Below are positions 47,647-58,164 of a stretch of DNA of 58,448 nucleotides, piece after piece (the first letter of the stretch is position 1; each line of letters opens with the position of its first letter). The DNA is taken from contig CAJNBX010000010.1 in NCBI GenBank assembly GCA_905221115.1, forward strand, positions 1 to 58,448, written 5' to 3'. A program made the position numbers and the translations under genes. This DNA is from a bacterium (GTDB taxonomy: Bacteria; Bacillota; Bacilli; Lactobacillales; Streptococcaceae). The notes under the pieces were generated by a model. It was not told the DNA's origin. It worked only from the letters and a program-made list of their open reading frames with translations, and searched no databases.

Positions 47647-48762
47647 CTAACCTCCGATAATTTCTTTTAAGGTTTTTGCGAGGGTTTGTAGGTCTTCAAC
47701 AGTATTTTGTGGCGACAAACTGATACGAACGGATTCCTTCAAGCGTTCTGAATTTGCCCCATACATAGCTTCAAGAACATGGCTGGATTGAACAATGCCT
47801 GCCGTACAGGCTGAGCCAGTAGAGATTGAAATTCCAGCCAAATCTAGACGAAGGAGTAAGAGGTCGTTTTTCTGACCAGGAAATCCAATATTGAGCACAT
47901 AAGGGAGATGATGCTCTCCTCTATTCAGGTAATACTGAACTCCCTCCAGCTCTGCAAGAAAGGCAGTTTCTAAATTTTGTACATGTTGGAAATGTTCTTC
48001 TTGTCTTTCTAGGTTTTCTTTTAGGGCTGCAACCATGCTAACGATAGCAGCTAGATTTTCAGTCCCTGCACGTTTTTTCTGTTCTTGGTCTCCGCCATGA
48101 AGATAGGAATCAAAGTCCATGCTTGATGCGTAGAGAAAACCAATTCCCTTAGGGCCATGAAATTTATGGGCAGAAGCAGTAAGAAAATCAATGCCCAATT
48201 CTTCTGGATGAATAGGGATTTTACCGATAGCTTGAACTGCATCAACATGGTAGGCAGCAGAGTGTTGCTTGAGTATTTGGCCAATTTCAGCAATGGGCAG
48301 TAGGTTTCCTGTCTCATTATTAGCAAACATGGTAGAAACCAAAATCGTATCGTCACGTAAGGCCTCTTGAATTTGCTGGGCGGTGATTTCCTGATTTTTT
48401 GGCTGGATAATGGTTGCTTCAAAACCGAAGTGCTGAACCAAGTAATCAATGGTTTCAAGGACAGCATGGTGCTCAATGGCAGTTGTGATGATATGTTTTC
48501 CTTGTTCTTGGTGACGAAGGCAGTAGCCGATGATGGCAGTATTGTTGCCTTCGGTCCCACCAGAAGTGAAAAAGATATGTTGAGGTTTTGTCCCCAGTAA
48601 CTGGGCTAGTTCCTGACGGGCTTCTCGCAAGAGTTTACCAGCTTGACGACCATGACCGTGAATACTAGAAGGATTGCCATGAGTTTCTTGCATCACCTTG
48701 GTCATAGCTGAAATTGCAACTGCTGACATAGGAGTCGTCGCAGCATTGTCCAAATAAATCAA
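47647..48762 (-). CDS. Cysteine desulfurase (NifS/IscS family)
   Basis: A 371-residue PLP enzyme removing sulfur from cysteine for tRNA thiolation or Fe-S work. It begins IYLDNAATTPMS, has the PLP lysine in TASAHKFHGPKG near residue 200 and the persulfide cysteine in STGSACTAGIV near 320. In streptococci the SufS desulfurase serves Fe-S clusters, so this one is more likely for tRNA 4-thiouridine or 2-thiouridine. Nine bases after prs. Confidence 0.92.
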   Translation of the reverse strand: MIYLDNAATTPMSAVAISAMTKVMQETHGNPSSIHGHGRQAGKLLREARQELAQLLGTKPQHIFFTSGGTEGNNTAIIGYCLRHQEQGKHIITTAIEHHAVLETIDYLVQHFGFEATIIQPKNQEITAQQIQEALRDDTILVSTMFANNETGNLLPIAEIGQILKQHSAAYHVDAVQAIGKIPIHPEELGIDFLTASAHKFHGPKGIGFLYASSMDFDSYLHGGDQEQKKRAGTENLAAIVSMVAALKENLERQEEHFQHVQNLETAFLAELEGVQYYLNRGEHHLPYVLNIGFPGQKNDLLLLRLDLAGISISTGSACTAGIVQSSHVLEAMYGANSERLKESVRISLSPQNTVEDLQTLAKTLKEIIGG

Positions 48763-48771
48763 AGAATCACC

Positions 48772-49731
48772 TTATTTCTTTTTGTTGTAAGCAAAGAGTG
48801 GGCTGACTGGTTTTCTTTCGTGAATACGGACGATGGCATCACCAATTAACTCACTAGCAGTGATGTAGCATACGTTTTTAGGAGTTTTTTCTTTTGTTGC
48901 TACTGAATCAGTCACAAGAATTTCTTTAATCTTAGTATTGTCAAGAAGTTCAGCAGCTCCTTCTACGAAGAGGCCGTGGCTAGAAACAGCATAAATTTCT
49001 GTAGCCCCTTCACGTTCAACGATTTTAGCAGCTTCAGAGAAGGTGCGTCCTGTATTCAGAATATCGTCAATCAAGATGGCTTTTTTACCTTCAACATCAC
49101 CGATGATATAGCCTTCGTTGCGAGTTGCATCATCTTGAGGGTAATCGATAATGGCGATAGGAGCATCAAGATATTCAGCCAAGCTACGAGCACGTTTGAC
49201 ACCTGAATTTTTAGGGCTAACGACAACAACATCTGAACCAAGTAGACCCTTATCGCAGTAATGTTTAGCAAATAGGGGAACTGTGTAGAGGTTATCAACA
49301 GGAATATCAAAGAAACCTTGAACCTGAACGGCATGTAAATCAAGCGTAAGGACACGGTCAACCCCAGCCTTAACCAGCATATTAGCAACTAGTTTAGCTG
49401 TAAGTGGCTCACGAGGTGAAGCGATACGGTCTTGACGTGCATAGCCAAAATATGGAAGGACAACGTTGATACTGTGGGCACTTGCGCGCACACAAGCGTC
49501 AACCATGATCAACAATTCCATTAGGTGGTTGTTAACTGGGAAACTTGTTGACTGGATGATGTAAACATCATAACCACGGACACTTTCTTCGATATTTACT
49601 TGGATTTCTCCGTCTGAAAATTGACGTGATGATAATTTTCCAAGTGGCACACCAACAGCTTGTGCAATTTTCTGTGCAATCTCTTGGTTAGAGTTAAGTG
49701 CGAAAAGTTTCATGTTTTTTCTATCTGACAT
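48772..49731 (-). CDS. prs: Prs, ribose-phosphate pyrophosphokinase
   Basis: Makes PRPP from ribose-5-phosphate and ATP for nucleotide, histidine and NAD synthesis. The 319-residue protein shows [14 protein letters not shown] at its N-terminus, the [13 protein letters not shown]-binding segment near 98 and the PRPP-binding loop [12 protein letters not shown] near 220. Pneumococcus has two prs genes; by context this is the second (prs2). Confidence 0.93.
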   Translation of the reverse strand: MSDRKNMKLFALNSNQEIAQKIAQAVGVPLGKLSSRQFSDGEIQVNIEESVRGYDVYIIQSTSFPVNNHLMELLIMVDACVRASAHSINVVLPYFGYARQDRIASPREPLTAKLVANMLVKAGVDRVLTLDLHAVQVQGFFDIPVDNLYTVPLFAKHYCDKGLLGSDVVVVSPKNSGVKRARSLAEYLDAPIAIIDYPQDDATRNEGYIIGDVEGKKAILIDDILNTGRTFSEAAKIVEREGATEIYAVSSHGLFVEGAAELLDNTKIKEILVTDSVATKEKTPKNVCYITASELIGDAIVRIHERKPVSPLFAYNKKK

Positions 49732-49842
49732 TATAGACCGTCCTCTGTAAACTTTTTAAATCCTAGCTATATCTGCCTAGCCTATATGAACTGGGATTTT
49801 TGTATTTTATCTTTTCTATTTTACCAAAAAATGGAGATTATT

Positions 49843-50412
49843 TCAGCTATTTTTCATGCTTTTGACAAATCGAACCAATTTTGAAGGAGCTTTTTGATAA
49901 GCAATCTGATTTTCATCTAAAAATTGCTGGAAATCCTGTTTGCCTTGCTCGTGATTTTCCACTTCAAGCTCTAATTCGTAATCTGTAATGTCAAAGTACT
50001 GACTTTCATCTAGTGCCATGAGGCCAATTGGTGTTTGCATTTCATAGCGAAGCGTTGTTAGACAACCAAGAACCTGCCATTTTTTACTTTGGATACCATG
50101 TTTAGCCAATTCATCCAGCACCAGTCCCTGAGGAAGTTCTTCTTTGCTCAGATAATCTTCAGCATCTTTTAGGTGCAATTTTTGATTGTATTCCATGTTT
50201 CCAACACTTTGCGGGACTTTGAGTGTCAATTCAGCCCAGTCTTCAAAGGTTCGAATACGTATAGCGACTTTCTTTTCTCGTAGTTCAAAATCAGGCGTGT
50301 CGATGTAGTAATTTTTTTGAAGAACAGGTGTGACACCTGTGAACTGGACTTTTAGACGATCATATTCATCTTTTTTCAATAGTGTTTTCAATTCAATTTC
50401 TAAATGTTTCAT
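49843..50412 (-). CDS. CYTH-domain protein
   Basis: A 189-residue protein starting with the CYTH signature EIELKTLL (ExExK) for triphosphate and metal binding, then the YYIDTPDFELREKKVAIRIR barrel strands. Family members include triphosphatases and adenylate cyclases; triphosphatase is most likely here. ATG at 50412 (AAGGTAAG site) is chosen over a long upstream frame. Divergent from relQ, whose alarmone enzymes often adjoin CYTH genes in Firmicutes. Confidence 0.85.
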   Translation of the reverse strand: MKHLEIELKTLLKKDEYDRLKVQFTGVTPVLQKNYYIDTPDFELREKKVAIRIRTFEDWAELTLKVPQSVGNMEYNQKLHLKDAEDYLSKEELPQGLVLDELAKHGIQSKKWQVLGCLTTLRYEMQTPIGLMALDESQYFDITDYELELEVENHEQGKQDFQQFLDENQIAYQKAPSKLVRFVKSMKNS

Positions 50413-50539
50413 TTTTCTTACCTTTTCTTTATCGTTGAAAGCGGATTTATGATATAATAGCTTTGTATTTATTGTATATAAATCTGGAGAAAAAATCAAA
50501 GATATTTTTGAAGGATAATATGAGAACAAGGGAGAATAT

Positions 50540-51211
50540 ATGACCTTAGAATGGGAAGAATTTCTAGATCCTTACATTCAAGCTGTTGGTGAGTTAAAGA
50601 TTAAACTTCGTGGTATTCGTAAGCAATATCGTAAGCAAAATAAGCATTCTCCGATTGAGTTTGTGACTGGTCGGGTCAAGCCAATTGAGAGTATAAAAGA
50701 AAAAATGGCCCGGCGTGGCATTACTTATGCGACCTTAGAACACGATTTGCAAGATATTGCTGGCTTGCGTGTTATGGTCCAGTTTGTAGATGACGTCCGA
50801 GAAGTGGTGGAGATTTTGCACAAGCGTCAGGATATGCGGATCATACAGGAGCGAGATTACATTACTCATCGAAAAGCATCAGGCTACCGTTCCTATCACG
50901 TGGTAGTAGAATATACGGTTGATACTATCAATGGAGCCAAGACCATTTTGGCAGAAATTCAAATACGTACCTTGGCCATGAATTTCTGGGCAACAATAGA
51001 ACATTCTCTCAACTACAAGTACCAAGGGGATTTCCCAGAGGAGATTAAGAAGCGACTGGAAATTACGGCCAAGATTGCTCATCAATTGGATGAAGAAATG
51101 GGCAAAATTCGTGATGATATCCAGGAAGCCCAGGCTCTTTTTGATCCTTTGAGTAGAAAATTAAATGACGGTGTAGGAAACAGTGACGATACAGATGAAG
51201 AATACAGGTAA
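50540..51211 (+). CDS. relQ: RelQ, small alarmone synthetase
   Basis: A 223-residue (p)ppGpp synthetase lacking hydrolase and regulatory domains. The RelA/SpoT fold is seen with the ATP-binding [14 protein letters not shown] near residue 50, [11 protein letters not shown], the GTP-contacting ASGYRSYH near 115 and [17 protein letters not shown] near 138. First of a relQ-nadK-rluA set that continues toward pta. Overlaps the NAD kinase gene by 17 bases. Confidence 0.93.
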   Translation: MTLEWEEFLDPYIQAVGELKIKLRGIRKQYRKQNKHSPIEFVTGRVKPIESIKEKMARRGITYATLEHDLQDIAGLRVMVQFVDDVREVVEILHKRQDMRIIQERDYITHRKASGYRSYHVVVEYTVDTINGAKTILAEIQIRTLAMNFWATIEHSLNYKYQGDFPEEIKKRLEITAKIAHQLDEEMGKIRDDIQEAQALFDPLSRKLNDGVGNSDDTDEEYR

Positions 51212-52013
51212 ACGAATTGATCTGATAGCTAATAGAAAACCGCAGAGTCAAAGGGTTTTGTATGAATTGCGAGATCGTTTAAAGAGAAACCAATTTATAC
51301 TCAATGATACCAATCCGGACATTGTCATTTCCATTGGTGGGGATGGCATGCTCTTGTCGGCCTTTCATAAGTACGAAGACCAGCTTGATAAGGTGCGCTT
51401 TATCGGTCTTCATACTGGACATTTGGGTTTTTATACCGACTATCGTGATTTTGAGTTGGATAAGTTGATGACTAATTTGCAGCTAGATACTGGAGCAAGG
51501 GTTTCTTATCCTGTTTTGAATGTGAAGGTTTTTCTTGGAAATGGAGAGGTCAAGATTTTTCGTGCTCTTAATGAAGCCAGCATCCGCAGGTCTGATCGAA
51601 CCATGGTAGCAGATATTGTCATCAATGGTGTTCCCTTTGAACGTTTTCGTGGGGACGGGCTAACAGTTTCAACGCCGACTGGTAGTACGGCTTATAACAA
51701 GTCGCTTGGTGGAGCTGTTTTACACCCTACCATTGAAGCTCTTCAGTTGACGGAAATTGCCAGCCTTAATAATCGTGTCTATCGAACGCTGGGTTCGTCC
51801 ATTATTGTGCCTAAGAAGGATAAGATTGAACTCATTCCAACAAGAAACGATTACCATACTATTTCGGTTGACAATAGCGTTTATTCTTTCCGTAGTATCG
51901 AGCGAATCGAGTATCAAATTGATCATCATAAGATTCACTTTGTCGCGACTCCTAGCCATACCAGCTTCTGGAACCGTGTCAAGGATGCCTTTATCGGCGA
52001 GGTGGACGAATGA
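51195..52013 (+). CDS. nadK: NAD kinase
   Basis: Phosphorylates NAD to NADP. The 272-residue protein has [13 protein letters not shown] near residue 39, [12 protein letters not shown] near 70, NEASIRR near 122 and [14 protein letters not shown] near 153. ATG at 51195 ([11 protein letters not shown]) matches the family start; an earlier ATG at 51183 is in frame but lies deeper in relQ. Overlaps relQ and rluA-type genes. Confidence 0.94.
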   Translation: MKNTGKRIDLIANRKPQSQRVLYELRDRLKRNQFILNDTNPDIVISIGGDGMLLSAFHKYEDQLDKVRFIGLHTGHLGFYTDYRDFELDKLMTNLQLDTGARVSYPVLNVKVFLGNGEVKIFRALNEASIRRSDRTMVADIVINGVPFERFRGDGLTVSTPTGSTAYNKSLGGAVLHPTIEALQLTEIASLNNRVYRTLGSSIIVPKKDKIELIPTRNDYHTISVDNSVYSFRSIERIEYQIDHHKIHFVATPSHTSFWNRVKDAFIGEVDE

Positions 52014-52906
52014 GGTTTGAATTTATCGCAGATGAGCATGTCAAGGTTAAGACCTTCTTAAAAAAGCATGAGGTTTCTAAGGGGCTGCTGGCTAAGATTA
52101 AGTTTCGAGGTGGAGCTATACTGGTCAATGATCAACCACAAAATGCGACGTATCTATTGGATATTGGAGACCGAGTTATCATCGATATTCCCGCCGAGGA
52201 AGGCTTTGAAACTCTGGAAGCTATTGAGCGCCCTCTGGATATTCTCTATGAGGATGACCATTTTCTAGTCTTGAATAAACCCTATGGAGTGGCTTCTATT
52301 CCTAGTGTCAATCACTCCAATACCATTGCAAACTTTATCAAGGGTTACTACGTTAAGCAAAATTATGAAAATCAGCAGGTTCACATTGTGACCAGGCTTG
52401 ATAGAGATACTTCTGGCTTGATGCTCTTTGCCAAGCACGGTTATGCCCATGCACGATTAGACAAGCAGTTGCAGAAGAAGTCCATTGAAAAACGTTACTT
52501 TGCCCTCGTTAAAGGAGATGGATATTTGGAGTCAGAGGGAGAAATTATTGCTCCTATTGCGCGTGATGAAGACTCTATTATTACTAGACGAGTGGCTAAA
52601 GGTGGGAAGTACGCCCATACTTCCTACAAGATTGTCGCTTCCTATGGAAATATTCACTTGGTCGACATTCGCTTGCATACTGGTCGAACCCACCAAATCC
52701 GAGTCCATTTTTCTCATATTGGTTTTCCTTTGTTGGGAGATGACTTGTATGGTGGTAGTCTGGACGATGGCATTCAACGTCAGGCCCTACATTGCCATTA
52801 CCTATCCTTTTATCATCCATTTTTAGAGCAAGACTTGCAGTTAGAAAGTCCCTTACCGGATGATTTTAGCAACCTTATTACCCAGTTATCAACTAATACT
52901 CTATAA
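52010..52906 (+). CDS. RluA-family 23S rRNA pseudouridine synthase
   Basis: A 298-residue enzyme with an N-terminal S4-like RNA-binding part ([19 protein letters not shown]) and the catalytic aspartate in [13 protein letters not shown] near residue 130, then [20 protein letters not shown] near 224. Which uridine it modifies cannot be told from sequence. It overlaps nadK as ATGA, and pta follows. Confidence 0.9.
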   Translation: MRFEFIADEHVKVKTFLKKHEVSKGLLAKIKFRGGAILVNDQPQNATYLLDIGDRVIIDIPAEEGFETLEAIERPLDILYEDDHFLVLNKPYGVASIPSVNHSNTIANFIKGYYVKQNYENQQVHIVTRLDRDTSGLMLFAKHGYAHARLDKQLQKKSIEKRYFALVKGDGYLESEGEIIAPIARDEDSIITRRVAKGGKYAHTSYKIVASYGNIHLVDIRLHTGRTHQIRVHFSHIGFPLLGDDLYGGSLDDGIQRQALHCHYLSFYHPFLEQDLQLESPLPDDFSNLITQLSTNTL

Positions 52907-52949
52907 AAACTGTTTCAGAGTATAATTATTATCTAAAAGGAGAAAACTC

Positions 52950-53924
52950 ATGGAAGTTTTTGAAAGTCTAAAAGCCAACCTTGTTGGTAAAAATGCTCGT
53001 ATCGTTCTCCCTGAAGGGGAAGAGCCACGTATTCTTCAAGCGACTAAACGCTTGGTAAAAGAAACAGAAGTGATTCCTGTTTTGCTTGGAAATCCTGAAA
53101 AAATTAAAATCTATCTTGAAATCGAAGGGATCATGGATGGTTATGAAGTTATTGACCCTCAACATTATCCTCAATTTGAAGAAATGGTTGCTGCCTTGGT
53201 GGAGCGTCGCAAGGGCAAAATGTCTGAAGAAGATGCACGCAAGGTTTTGGTTGAAGATGTCAACTATTTTGGTGTTATGTTGGTTTACTTGGGCTTGGTT
53301 GATGGGATGGTGTCAGGAGCGATTCACTCAACAGCTTCAACAGTTCGCCCAGCCCTACAAATCATTAAAACTCGTCCAAATGTGACTCGTACTTCAGGTG
53401 CCTTCCTCATGGTTCGTGGTACGGAACGTTACCTATTTGGAGACTGTGCTATCAATATCAATCCTGATGCAGAAGCCTTGGCTGAAATTGCCATCAACTC
53501 AGCAATCACAGCTAAGATGTTTGGAATCGAGCCTAAAATTGCTATGCTAAGCTATTCTACTAAAGGTTCAGGTTTTGGAGAAAGCGTTGATAAGGTTGTT
53601 GAAGCAACTAAAATTGCTCACGACTTGCGTCCTGACCTTGAAATCGATGGTGAGTTGCAATTTGATGCAGCCTTTGTTCCTGAAACTGCAGCTCTGAAAG
53701 CTCCTGGAAGTACAGTAGCTGGTCAAGCAAATGTCTTTATCTTCCCAGGTATCGAGGCAGGAAATATCGGATACAAGATGGCTGAACGTCTTGGTGGTTT
53801 TGCAGCTGTAGGACCTGTTTTGCAAGGTTTGAACAAACCAGTTAACGACCTTTCTCGTGGATGTAATGCAGATGATGTTTACAAGTTGACCCTTATCACA
53901 GCAGCTCAAGCTGTTCATCAATAA
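52950..53924 (+). CDS. pta: Pta, phosphate acetyltransferase
   Basis: Interconverts acetyl-CoA and acetyl phosphate in mixed-acid fermentation; AckA does the kinase step. The 324-residue protein is the short single-domain form of Firmicutes (MEVFESLKANL, then ARIVLPEGEEPR). It carries TRTSGAFLM and SYSTKGSGFGESVDKV in the catalytic domain. Site AAAGGAG. Followed by a strong terminator facing pepT. Confidence 0.95.
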   Translation: MEVFESLKANLVGKNARIVLPEGEEPRILQATKRLVKETEVIPVLLGNPEKIKIYLEIEGIMDGYEVIDPQHYPQFEEMVAALVERRKGKMSEEDARKVLVEDVNYFGVMLVYLGLVDGMVSGAIHSTASTVRPALQIIKTRPNVTRTSGAFLMVRGTERYLFGDCAININPDAEALAEIAINSAITAKMFGIEPKIAMLSYSTKGSGFGESVDKVVEATKIAHDLRPDLEIDGELQFDAAFVPETAALKAPGSTVAGQANVFIFPGIEAGNIGYKMAERLGGFAAVGPVLQGLNKPVNDLSRGCNADDVYKLTLITAAQAVHQ

Positions 53925-53960
53925 AGAGAAGTGCTACTAAATAATTCGCATTTATAATCA

Positions 53961-54008
53961 AAAAACGCACAGTATCAGGAGCCGAAACCTTGATACTATG
54001 CGTTTTAT
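53961..54008. terminator. Terminator between pta and pepT
   Basis: AAAACGCA-C-AGTATCA pairs with TGATACT-ATGCGTTTT. A-run and T-run on both sides make it suitable for both converging genes. Confidence 0.88.
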
Positions 54009-54063
54009 TGTGTGAAGATTTACTTCATTTTCTCTTGAAATTGAGTTTTTGCCCAGCCTATTT

Positions 54064-55287
54064 TTAGTCTTTATAAGCTACGATACCAATGATGGTATCA
54101 ACTGCACGTTCCATAGTCTGAAGGCTAACGTATTCAAAACGTCCGTGCATATTTTCGCCACCAGCAAAGATATTAGGGGTTGGGATTCCCATAAAGGAAA
54201 TCTTAGAGCCGTCTGTCCCTCCACGGATTGGTTCGATAATAGGAGTGATACCTAGATCTTCCATAACGGCTTTAGCAATGGTAATTGGAGTCATATCTTT
54301 TTCAATGACTTCTTTCATATTGTAGTACTGATCTGTCAAGTTTAGGGTGACACGGTCGCTACCAAGTTCTTGATTCATCTTATCAGCGATAGACTGCATA
54401 GCTGCTTTACGCGCTTCAAAGGCATCTTTTTCAAAATCACGAATGATGTAGCTTGCACGCGCTTCCTCAACACTACCTGTCACATCCATTAGATGGTAAA
54501 AACCTTGGTAATCTTCAGTTAACTCAGGACGGTCATTCTCTGGAAGTTGATTGTGAAAATCAATTGCTAGCTGTAGAGCGTTGACCATCTGACCTTTGGC
54601 AGTACCAGGGTGGACATTGCGTCCTTGGAAATGCAATTCAGCACCCGCTGCTGAGAAGGTCTCGTACTGAAGCTCACCTAATGGACCACCATCAACTGTG
54701 TAGGCAAAGTCAACATCAAAATCTTCTGCATCAAATTTATTAGCACCAACACCGATTTCCTCATCTGGACCAAAACCAACACGAATCTCACAATGTTTGA
54801 TTTCAGGGTGAGCAGTTAGATATTCAATAGCAGTCATAATTTCAGCAATCCCTGACTTGTCATCAGCACCTAGCAAGGTTGTTCCATCTGTTGTGATGAG
54901 TGTTTGTCCTGGATATTTTTCAAGACTCTTAAAGTCAGCTGGATCCAGTTTAAAACCAGAATTCCCTAGTTCAATCACACCACCATCATAGTTCTCAATC
55001 ACCTGGGGATTAACTCCTTCGGCATTAAAGTCAGCAGTATCCATGTGGGAGATGAAGCCAATTTTACGTGTTAAAGATGGATCATTGGCTGGCAAGGTCC
55101 CAATTGCAAAACCATTTGGAAGGTAGTAGACGTTTTGCAGTCCAACACGTTTCATTTCAGGGATAAGAACATTGGTTGCGAAGTCAACCTGACTCTGTGT
55201 ACTTGGAGTAGTAGTAGAGTGTTCATCAGAGCGCGTGTTGACCTTAACGTAGGTTAAGAAGCGGTCCAAGAGATTGGGATAAGTCAT
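54064..55287 (-). CDS. pepT: PepT, tripeptide aminopeptidase
   Basis: A 407-residue cytoplasmic zinc peptidase of the M20 family that frees the N-terminal residue of tripeptides. It shows [11 protein letters not shown] near residue 77 with the metal histidine, [12 protein letters not shown] near 138, [10 protein letters not shown] near 173 and the C-terminal GGTDGS plus [11 protein letters not shown]. Site AAGGAG. Converges on pta. Confidence 0.95.
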   Translation of the reverse strand: MTYPNLLDRFLTYVKVNTRSDEHSTTTPSTQSQVDFATNVLIPEMKRVGLQNVYYLPNGFAIGTLPANDPSLTRKIGFISHMDTADFNAEGVNPQVIENYDGGVIELGNSGFKLDPADFKSLEKYPGQTLITTDGTTLLGADDKSGIAEIMTAIEYLTAHPEIKHCEIRVGFGPDEEIGVGANKFDAEDFDVDFAYTVDGGPLGELQYETFSAAGAELHFQGRNVHPGTAKGQMVNALQLAIDFHNQLPENDRPELTEDYQGFYHLMDVTGSVEEARASYIIRDFEKDAFEARKAAMQSIADKMNQELGSDRVTLNLTDQYYNMKEVIEKDMTPITIAKAVMEDLGITPIIEPIRGGTDGSKISFMGIPTPNIFAGGENMHGRFEYVSLQTMERAVDTIIGIVAYKD

Positions 55288-55440
55288 AAAAAACTCCTTT
55301 TGAATTCATTTTTTCCATTGTATCATAGAAAAGAGAGAAAAACAAAAGACAGAAGTTAGGGAAATTCGCTATGTTGGCGTTTACTTATTAATAGATAAAT
55401 GATAAAATAAACTTGATAAAAACATCACAAGGAAGCGATT

Positions 55441-56535
55441 ATGAAAAAAGCAATTTTAATGATGACTTTCGGTTCGCCAGAAGAGATTACCTTTGAAGGT
55501 GTGGCTGATTTTTTCACAAATATTCGTCGCGGAGTGAGACCTCAAGACCATGAGATTCAAACCCTCTATGACAATTATGTGCGAATTGGAGGGACCCCTC
55601 TGCAAAAAATTACTCGTGAAGAGGTTGCCTTGGTAGAAGCTAGATTGGGAAATGAATACAGTGTCTATTTTGCCAATAAATTTTCCAGACCTTTTATTCC
55701 AGATGTGATTGGTCAGATGGAAGCAGACGGCATTGAACAGTGTATTTGCCTGATTTTGGAGCCCCATTATTCTTTTTACTCTGTCATGGGTTATGAGAAA
55801 TTTTTAGAAAGCAAACAAATTCAATTTTTAGTTATTAAGGACTGGTATCAAGAAGAGGCCTTGCTAAACTATTGGGCAGATGAAATTGCTAAGATTTTAA
55901 AAGAAGAAGTAAAGCAGGATAGCTTTAAAGTCATCTTTTCAGCCCACAGTGTGCCCATTTTTGCTTTGGATTTTGGTGACCCATATATTGACCAAATTTT
56001 CGAAAATAGTAAGCTAGTCGCTGAAAAACTAGGCTTGAGTTCAGAGCAATATACTAACACTTGGCAGAGTGAAAGTGATATCGGGATTCCATGGATTAAG
56101 CCAGATGTTTTGGAGTACCTCAGAGAACAGAAAGAACATCCAGACCATTATATTTTTGTTCCTATCAGCTTCATTAGCGAGCATATTGAAGTCTTGTTTG
56201 ACAACGATGTGGAATGTTATGACTTATGTCAGGAATTTGGAGTAAACTACCATCGTCCACCAATGCCAAATACAGATTCTCGTTTGATTGATGCCTTGGT
56301 TAATACCGTCAGAGCTAATGAGGACAAAGAATTTAAGGAATTTCTCCCAGAAGAAGAAACCTTTGATGAATTAGTTCCTTCAGATGAGACGAAAAACATT
56401 TTGGCCGAATCTCAAGATTTACAAATGCCAGAATTTGTGAAAAAACTGATTGAGAAAAAAGGTCGGGAAAATGTTAAGATGCCTTATTTGATCAAGAAAA
56501 TGCTTGAGAAAGCAGGCAAGTTACCGAAAGAGTAA
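55441..56535 (+). CDS. hemH: HemH, coproporphyrin or protoporphyrin ferrochelatase
   Basis: A 364-residue ferrochelatase-family protein. The metal-binding histidine lies in FSAHSVPIF near residue 169 and the paired glutamate in SFISEHIEV near 248. It is longer than the usual 310-345 residues: the last 60 residues contain two related units, [14 protein letters not shown] and [14 protein letters not shown]. No other haem-synthesis gene is seen here, and streptococci lack the pathway, so its true role is open. Site AAGGAAG. Confidence 0.86.
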   Translation: MKKAILMMTFGSPEEITFEGVADFFTNIRRGVRPQDHEIQTLYDNYVRIGGTPLQKITREEVALVEARLGNEYSVYFANKFSRPFIPDVIGQMEADGIEQCICLILEPHYSFYSVMGYEKFLESKQIQFLVIKDWYQEEALLNYWADEIAKILKEEVKQDSFKVIFSAHSVPIFALDFGDPYIDQIFENSKLVAEKLGLSSEQYTNTWQSESDIGIPWIKPDVLEYLREQKEHPDHYIFVPISFISEHIEVLFDNDVECYDLCQEFGVNYHRPPMPNTDSRLIDALVNTVRANEDKEFKEFLPEEETFDELVPSDETKNILAESQDLQMPEFVKKLIEKKGRENVKMPYLIKKMLEKAGKLPKE

Positions 56536-56536
56536 A

Positions 56537-56571
56537 GAAAAAAGGATTTAGCTTTGTGCTAGATCCTTTTA
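56537..56571. terminator. Terminator between hemH and mscL
   Basis: AAAAGGATTTAGC pairs with GCTAGATCCTTTT around a five-base loop. It has A- and T-runs on both sides and serves both converging genes. Confidence 0.82.
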
Positions 56572-56576
56572 AATGA

Positions 56577-56963
56577 TTATTTTTTCTCAAGAAGAGCTTT
56601 GATTTCTTGAAGTACTTCCAACTCAGTTGGAGCAGCTGGAGCTTCCTCAGCAGCCTCTTCTTTCTTAGTAAGGCTTTGAGCTTTTTCGATACCTTTGATA
56701 ACAAAGAAGAGAACAGTACCGATAACTAGGAAGTTGATAACAGCGCTCAAGAATTTACCATATGTAACACCATTCCAAGCAAGCTCAGCGATGTTTTGTA
56801 CTTTCGCAGCTTCCAAGGCTGGATTCAAAATAAGTGGAGTGATGATATCGTTAACAAGTGATGTAACGATTGCACCAAAAGCAGAGGCAATGATCACACC
56901 GACAGCAAGGTCAACAACATTACCACGAAGCAAAAATGCTTTAAGATCTTTTAACATTTTCAT
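56577..56963 (-). CDS. mscL: MscL, large-conductance mechanosensitive channel
   Basis: A 128-residue membrane protein forming a pentameric pore that opens under osmotic shock. It has the N-terminal MLKDLKAFLLRGNVVDLAVGVIIASAFGAIV segment and first helix in two parts, the VLFFVIKGIEK second helix, and an alanine/glutamate-rich C-terminal helix ending in LEVLQEIKALLEKK. Length fits the family. Confidence 0.95.
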   Translation of the reverse strand: MKMLKDLKAFLLRGNVVDLAVGVIIASAFGAIVTSLVNDIITPLILNPALEAAKVQNIAELAWNGVTYGKFLSAVINFLVIGTVLFFVIKGIEKAQSLTKKEEAAEEAPAAPTELEVLQEIKALLEKK

Positions 56964-57039
56964 AATTTCCTTTCAAAAAAAGTTTATATTTCATTATATA
57001 TTAATTAAGAAAAGCTTGCAAGATATATGCTCAGAAATT

Positions 57040-57471
57040 TTATTTTTTAAAAATAAAAACCTTACTAAAAATGTAATTAAGGATAATTATCAATAATTGT
57101 GCAAGAACTGTTTCGATTGCATTGATTTTGTCAAGATTTTCATTTACGAATTGACCTATGATGTGGGGAAACTGGGTTACAAATAGAAAAGTAAGGAGCA
57201 AGTCTAACAGAAAAGTAGAAAGGCGGACAAGAGAAAATTTCACTAAACGTCTTGCCCAATTCTGCCTAGCTTGCTTAAATACAATCCTATCATTTGTGCT
57301 AAAGGCAAAGAGGATACCAATAATATTTGCTAGGACAGTAGCAAGGAGTTCCTGATGACTTAGTTGATAAATGACTAGTCGTGTGAGAATCGAAACTAGA
57401 GTTGTTGCAAGGCCAAAGAAGAGATAGGATAAAATTTCATTGTTAAAAAATTTTTGAATAGGAATTTTCAT
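57040..57471 (-). CDS. GtrA-family membrane protein
   Basis: A 143-residue protein with four hydrophobic helices (YLFFGLATTLVSIL, LLATVLANIIGILFAF, and two more), the standard GtrA layout ending YIFSKVFIFKK. GtrA proteins move lipid-linked sugars or support cell-wall glycosylation. No glycosyltransferase adjoins it, so the substrate is unknown. Divergent from queT. Confidence 0.87.
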   Translation of the reverse strand: MKIPIQKFFNNEILSYLFFGLATTLVSILTRLVIYQLSHQELLATVLANIIGILFAFSTNDRIVFKQARQNWARRLVKFSLVRLSTFLLDLLLTFLFVTQFPHIIGQFVNENLDKINAIETVLAQLLIIILNYIFSKVFIFKK

Positions 57472-57501
57472 GGTTTAAGTATAGCATAAAGCAGGCTATT
57501 G

Positions 57502-57510
57502 TGCTATACT
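57502..57510 (+). promoter_or_regulatory. queT promoter, extended -10
   Basis: TGCTATACT, extended -10, ending 22 bases before the riboswitch. The -35 is weak. Confidence 0.6.
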
Positions 57511-57530
57511 AGTAAGGTTGAATAAAGCAA

Positions 57531-57591
57531 CCCTTGGTGCTTAGCTTCTTTCACCAAGCATATTACACGCGGATAACCCGCTAAAGGAGAA
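57531..57591 (+). ncRNA. preQ1-II riboswitch
   Basis: The conserved preQ1-II (COG4708) aptamer is recognisable: CTTGGTGC (57533-57540), AGCTTCTTT, CACCAAG, the linker ATATTACACG, then the CGGATAACCCG hairpin and the AAAGGAGAA end. The last block contains the ribosome-binding site of queT, so preQ1 binding would hide it and stop translation. This class is known from streptococci upstream of queT. Confidence 0.93.
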
Positions 57592-57594
57592 AAG

Positions 57595-58104
57595 ATGAAA
57601 AAATTAACTATTCGTGATGTTGCAGATATTGCAATCGTTGCTGCTATCTATGTCGTTTTGACTGTCACACCGCCTCTAAATGCCATCAGCTATGGTGCTT
57701 ATCAGTTTCGTATTTCAGAAATGATGAACTTTATGGCTTTTTACAATCCTAAGTACATCATCGGAGTTACCATCGGTTGTATGATTGCTAATTTCTTTAG
57801 CTTCGGACTGCTAGATGTCTTTGTTGGTGGTGGATCAACCCTAGTATTCCTTAGTCTAGGTGTTTGGCTTTTTGCAAAATACAGCAAAGATTACCTCTTT
57901 AACGGATTGATTCGAAAAGATCATTTCTTCTTTTCAATCCTCTTTTCAATTTCCATGTTTACTATCGCTGCAGAGTTAAATATTGTAGCAGAATTACCAT
58001 TTTTCCTTACTTGGTTCACAACAGGAGTTGGTGAATTTGCTTCATTGATTATTGGAGCGATTATTATCGGTAAAATTGGTCGTCGAATCGATTTAAGCAA
58101 ATAG
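57595..58104 (+). CDS. queT: QueT, queuosine-precursor ECF transporter S component
   Basis: A 169-residue membrane protein of the COG4708/QueT family with about five or six helices (VADIAIVAAIYVVLTV, IIGVTIGCMIANFFS and others). It is the S component for uptake of queuosine precursors, energised by the shared ECF module. The preQ1-II riboswitch immediately upstream supports this and predicts repression when preQ1 is present. Confidence 0.92.
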   Translation: MKKLTIRDVADIAIVAAIYVVLTVTPPLNAISYGAYQFRISEMMNFMAFYNPKYIIGVTIGCMIANFFSFGLLDVFVGGGSTLVFLSLGVWLFAKYSKDYLFNGLIRKDHFFFSILFSISMFTIAAELNIVAELPFFLTWFTTGVGEFASLIIGAIIIGKIGRRIDLSK

Positions 58105-58112
58105 AAGAAGAC

Positions 58113-58142
58113 AAGCTAGGGAGCTCTTACCTGGCTTTTTCT
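58113..58142 (+). terminator. queT terminator
   Basis: AAGCTAGG (58113-58120) with CCTGGCTT (58130-58137), then TTTTT. Confidence 0.8.
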
Positions 58143-58164
58143 TATGGAAAATTTCTAAGGAAAC

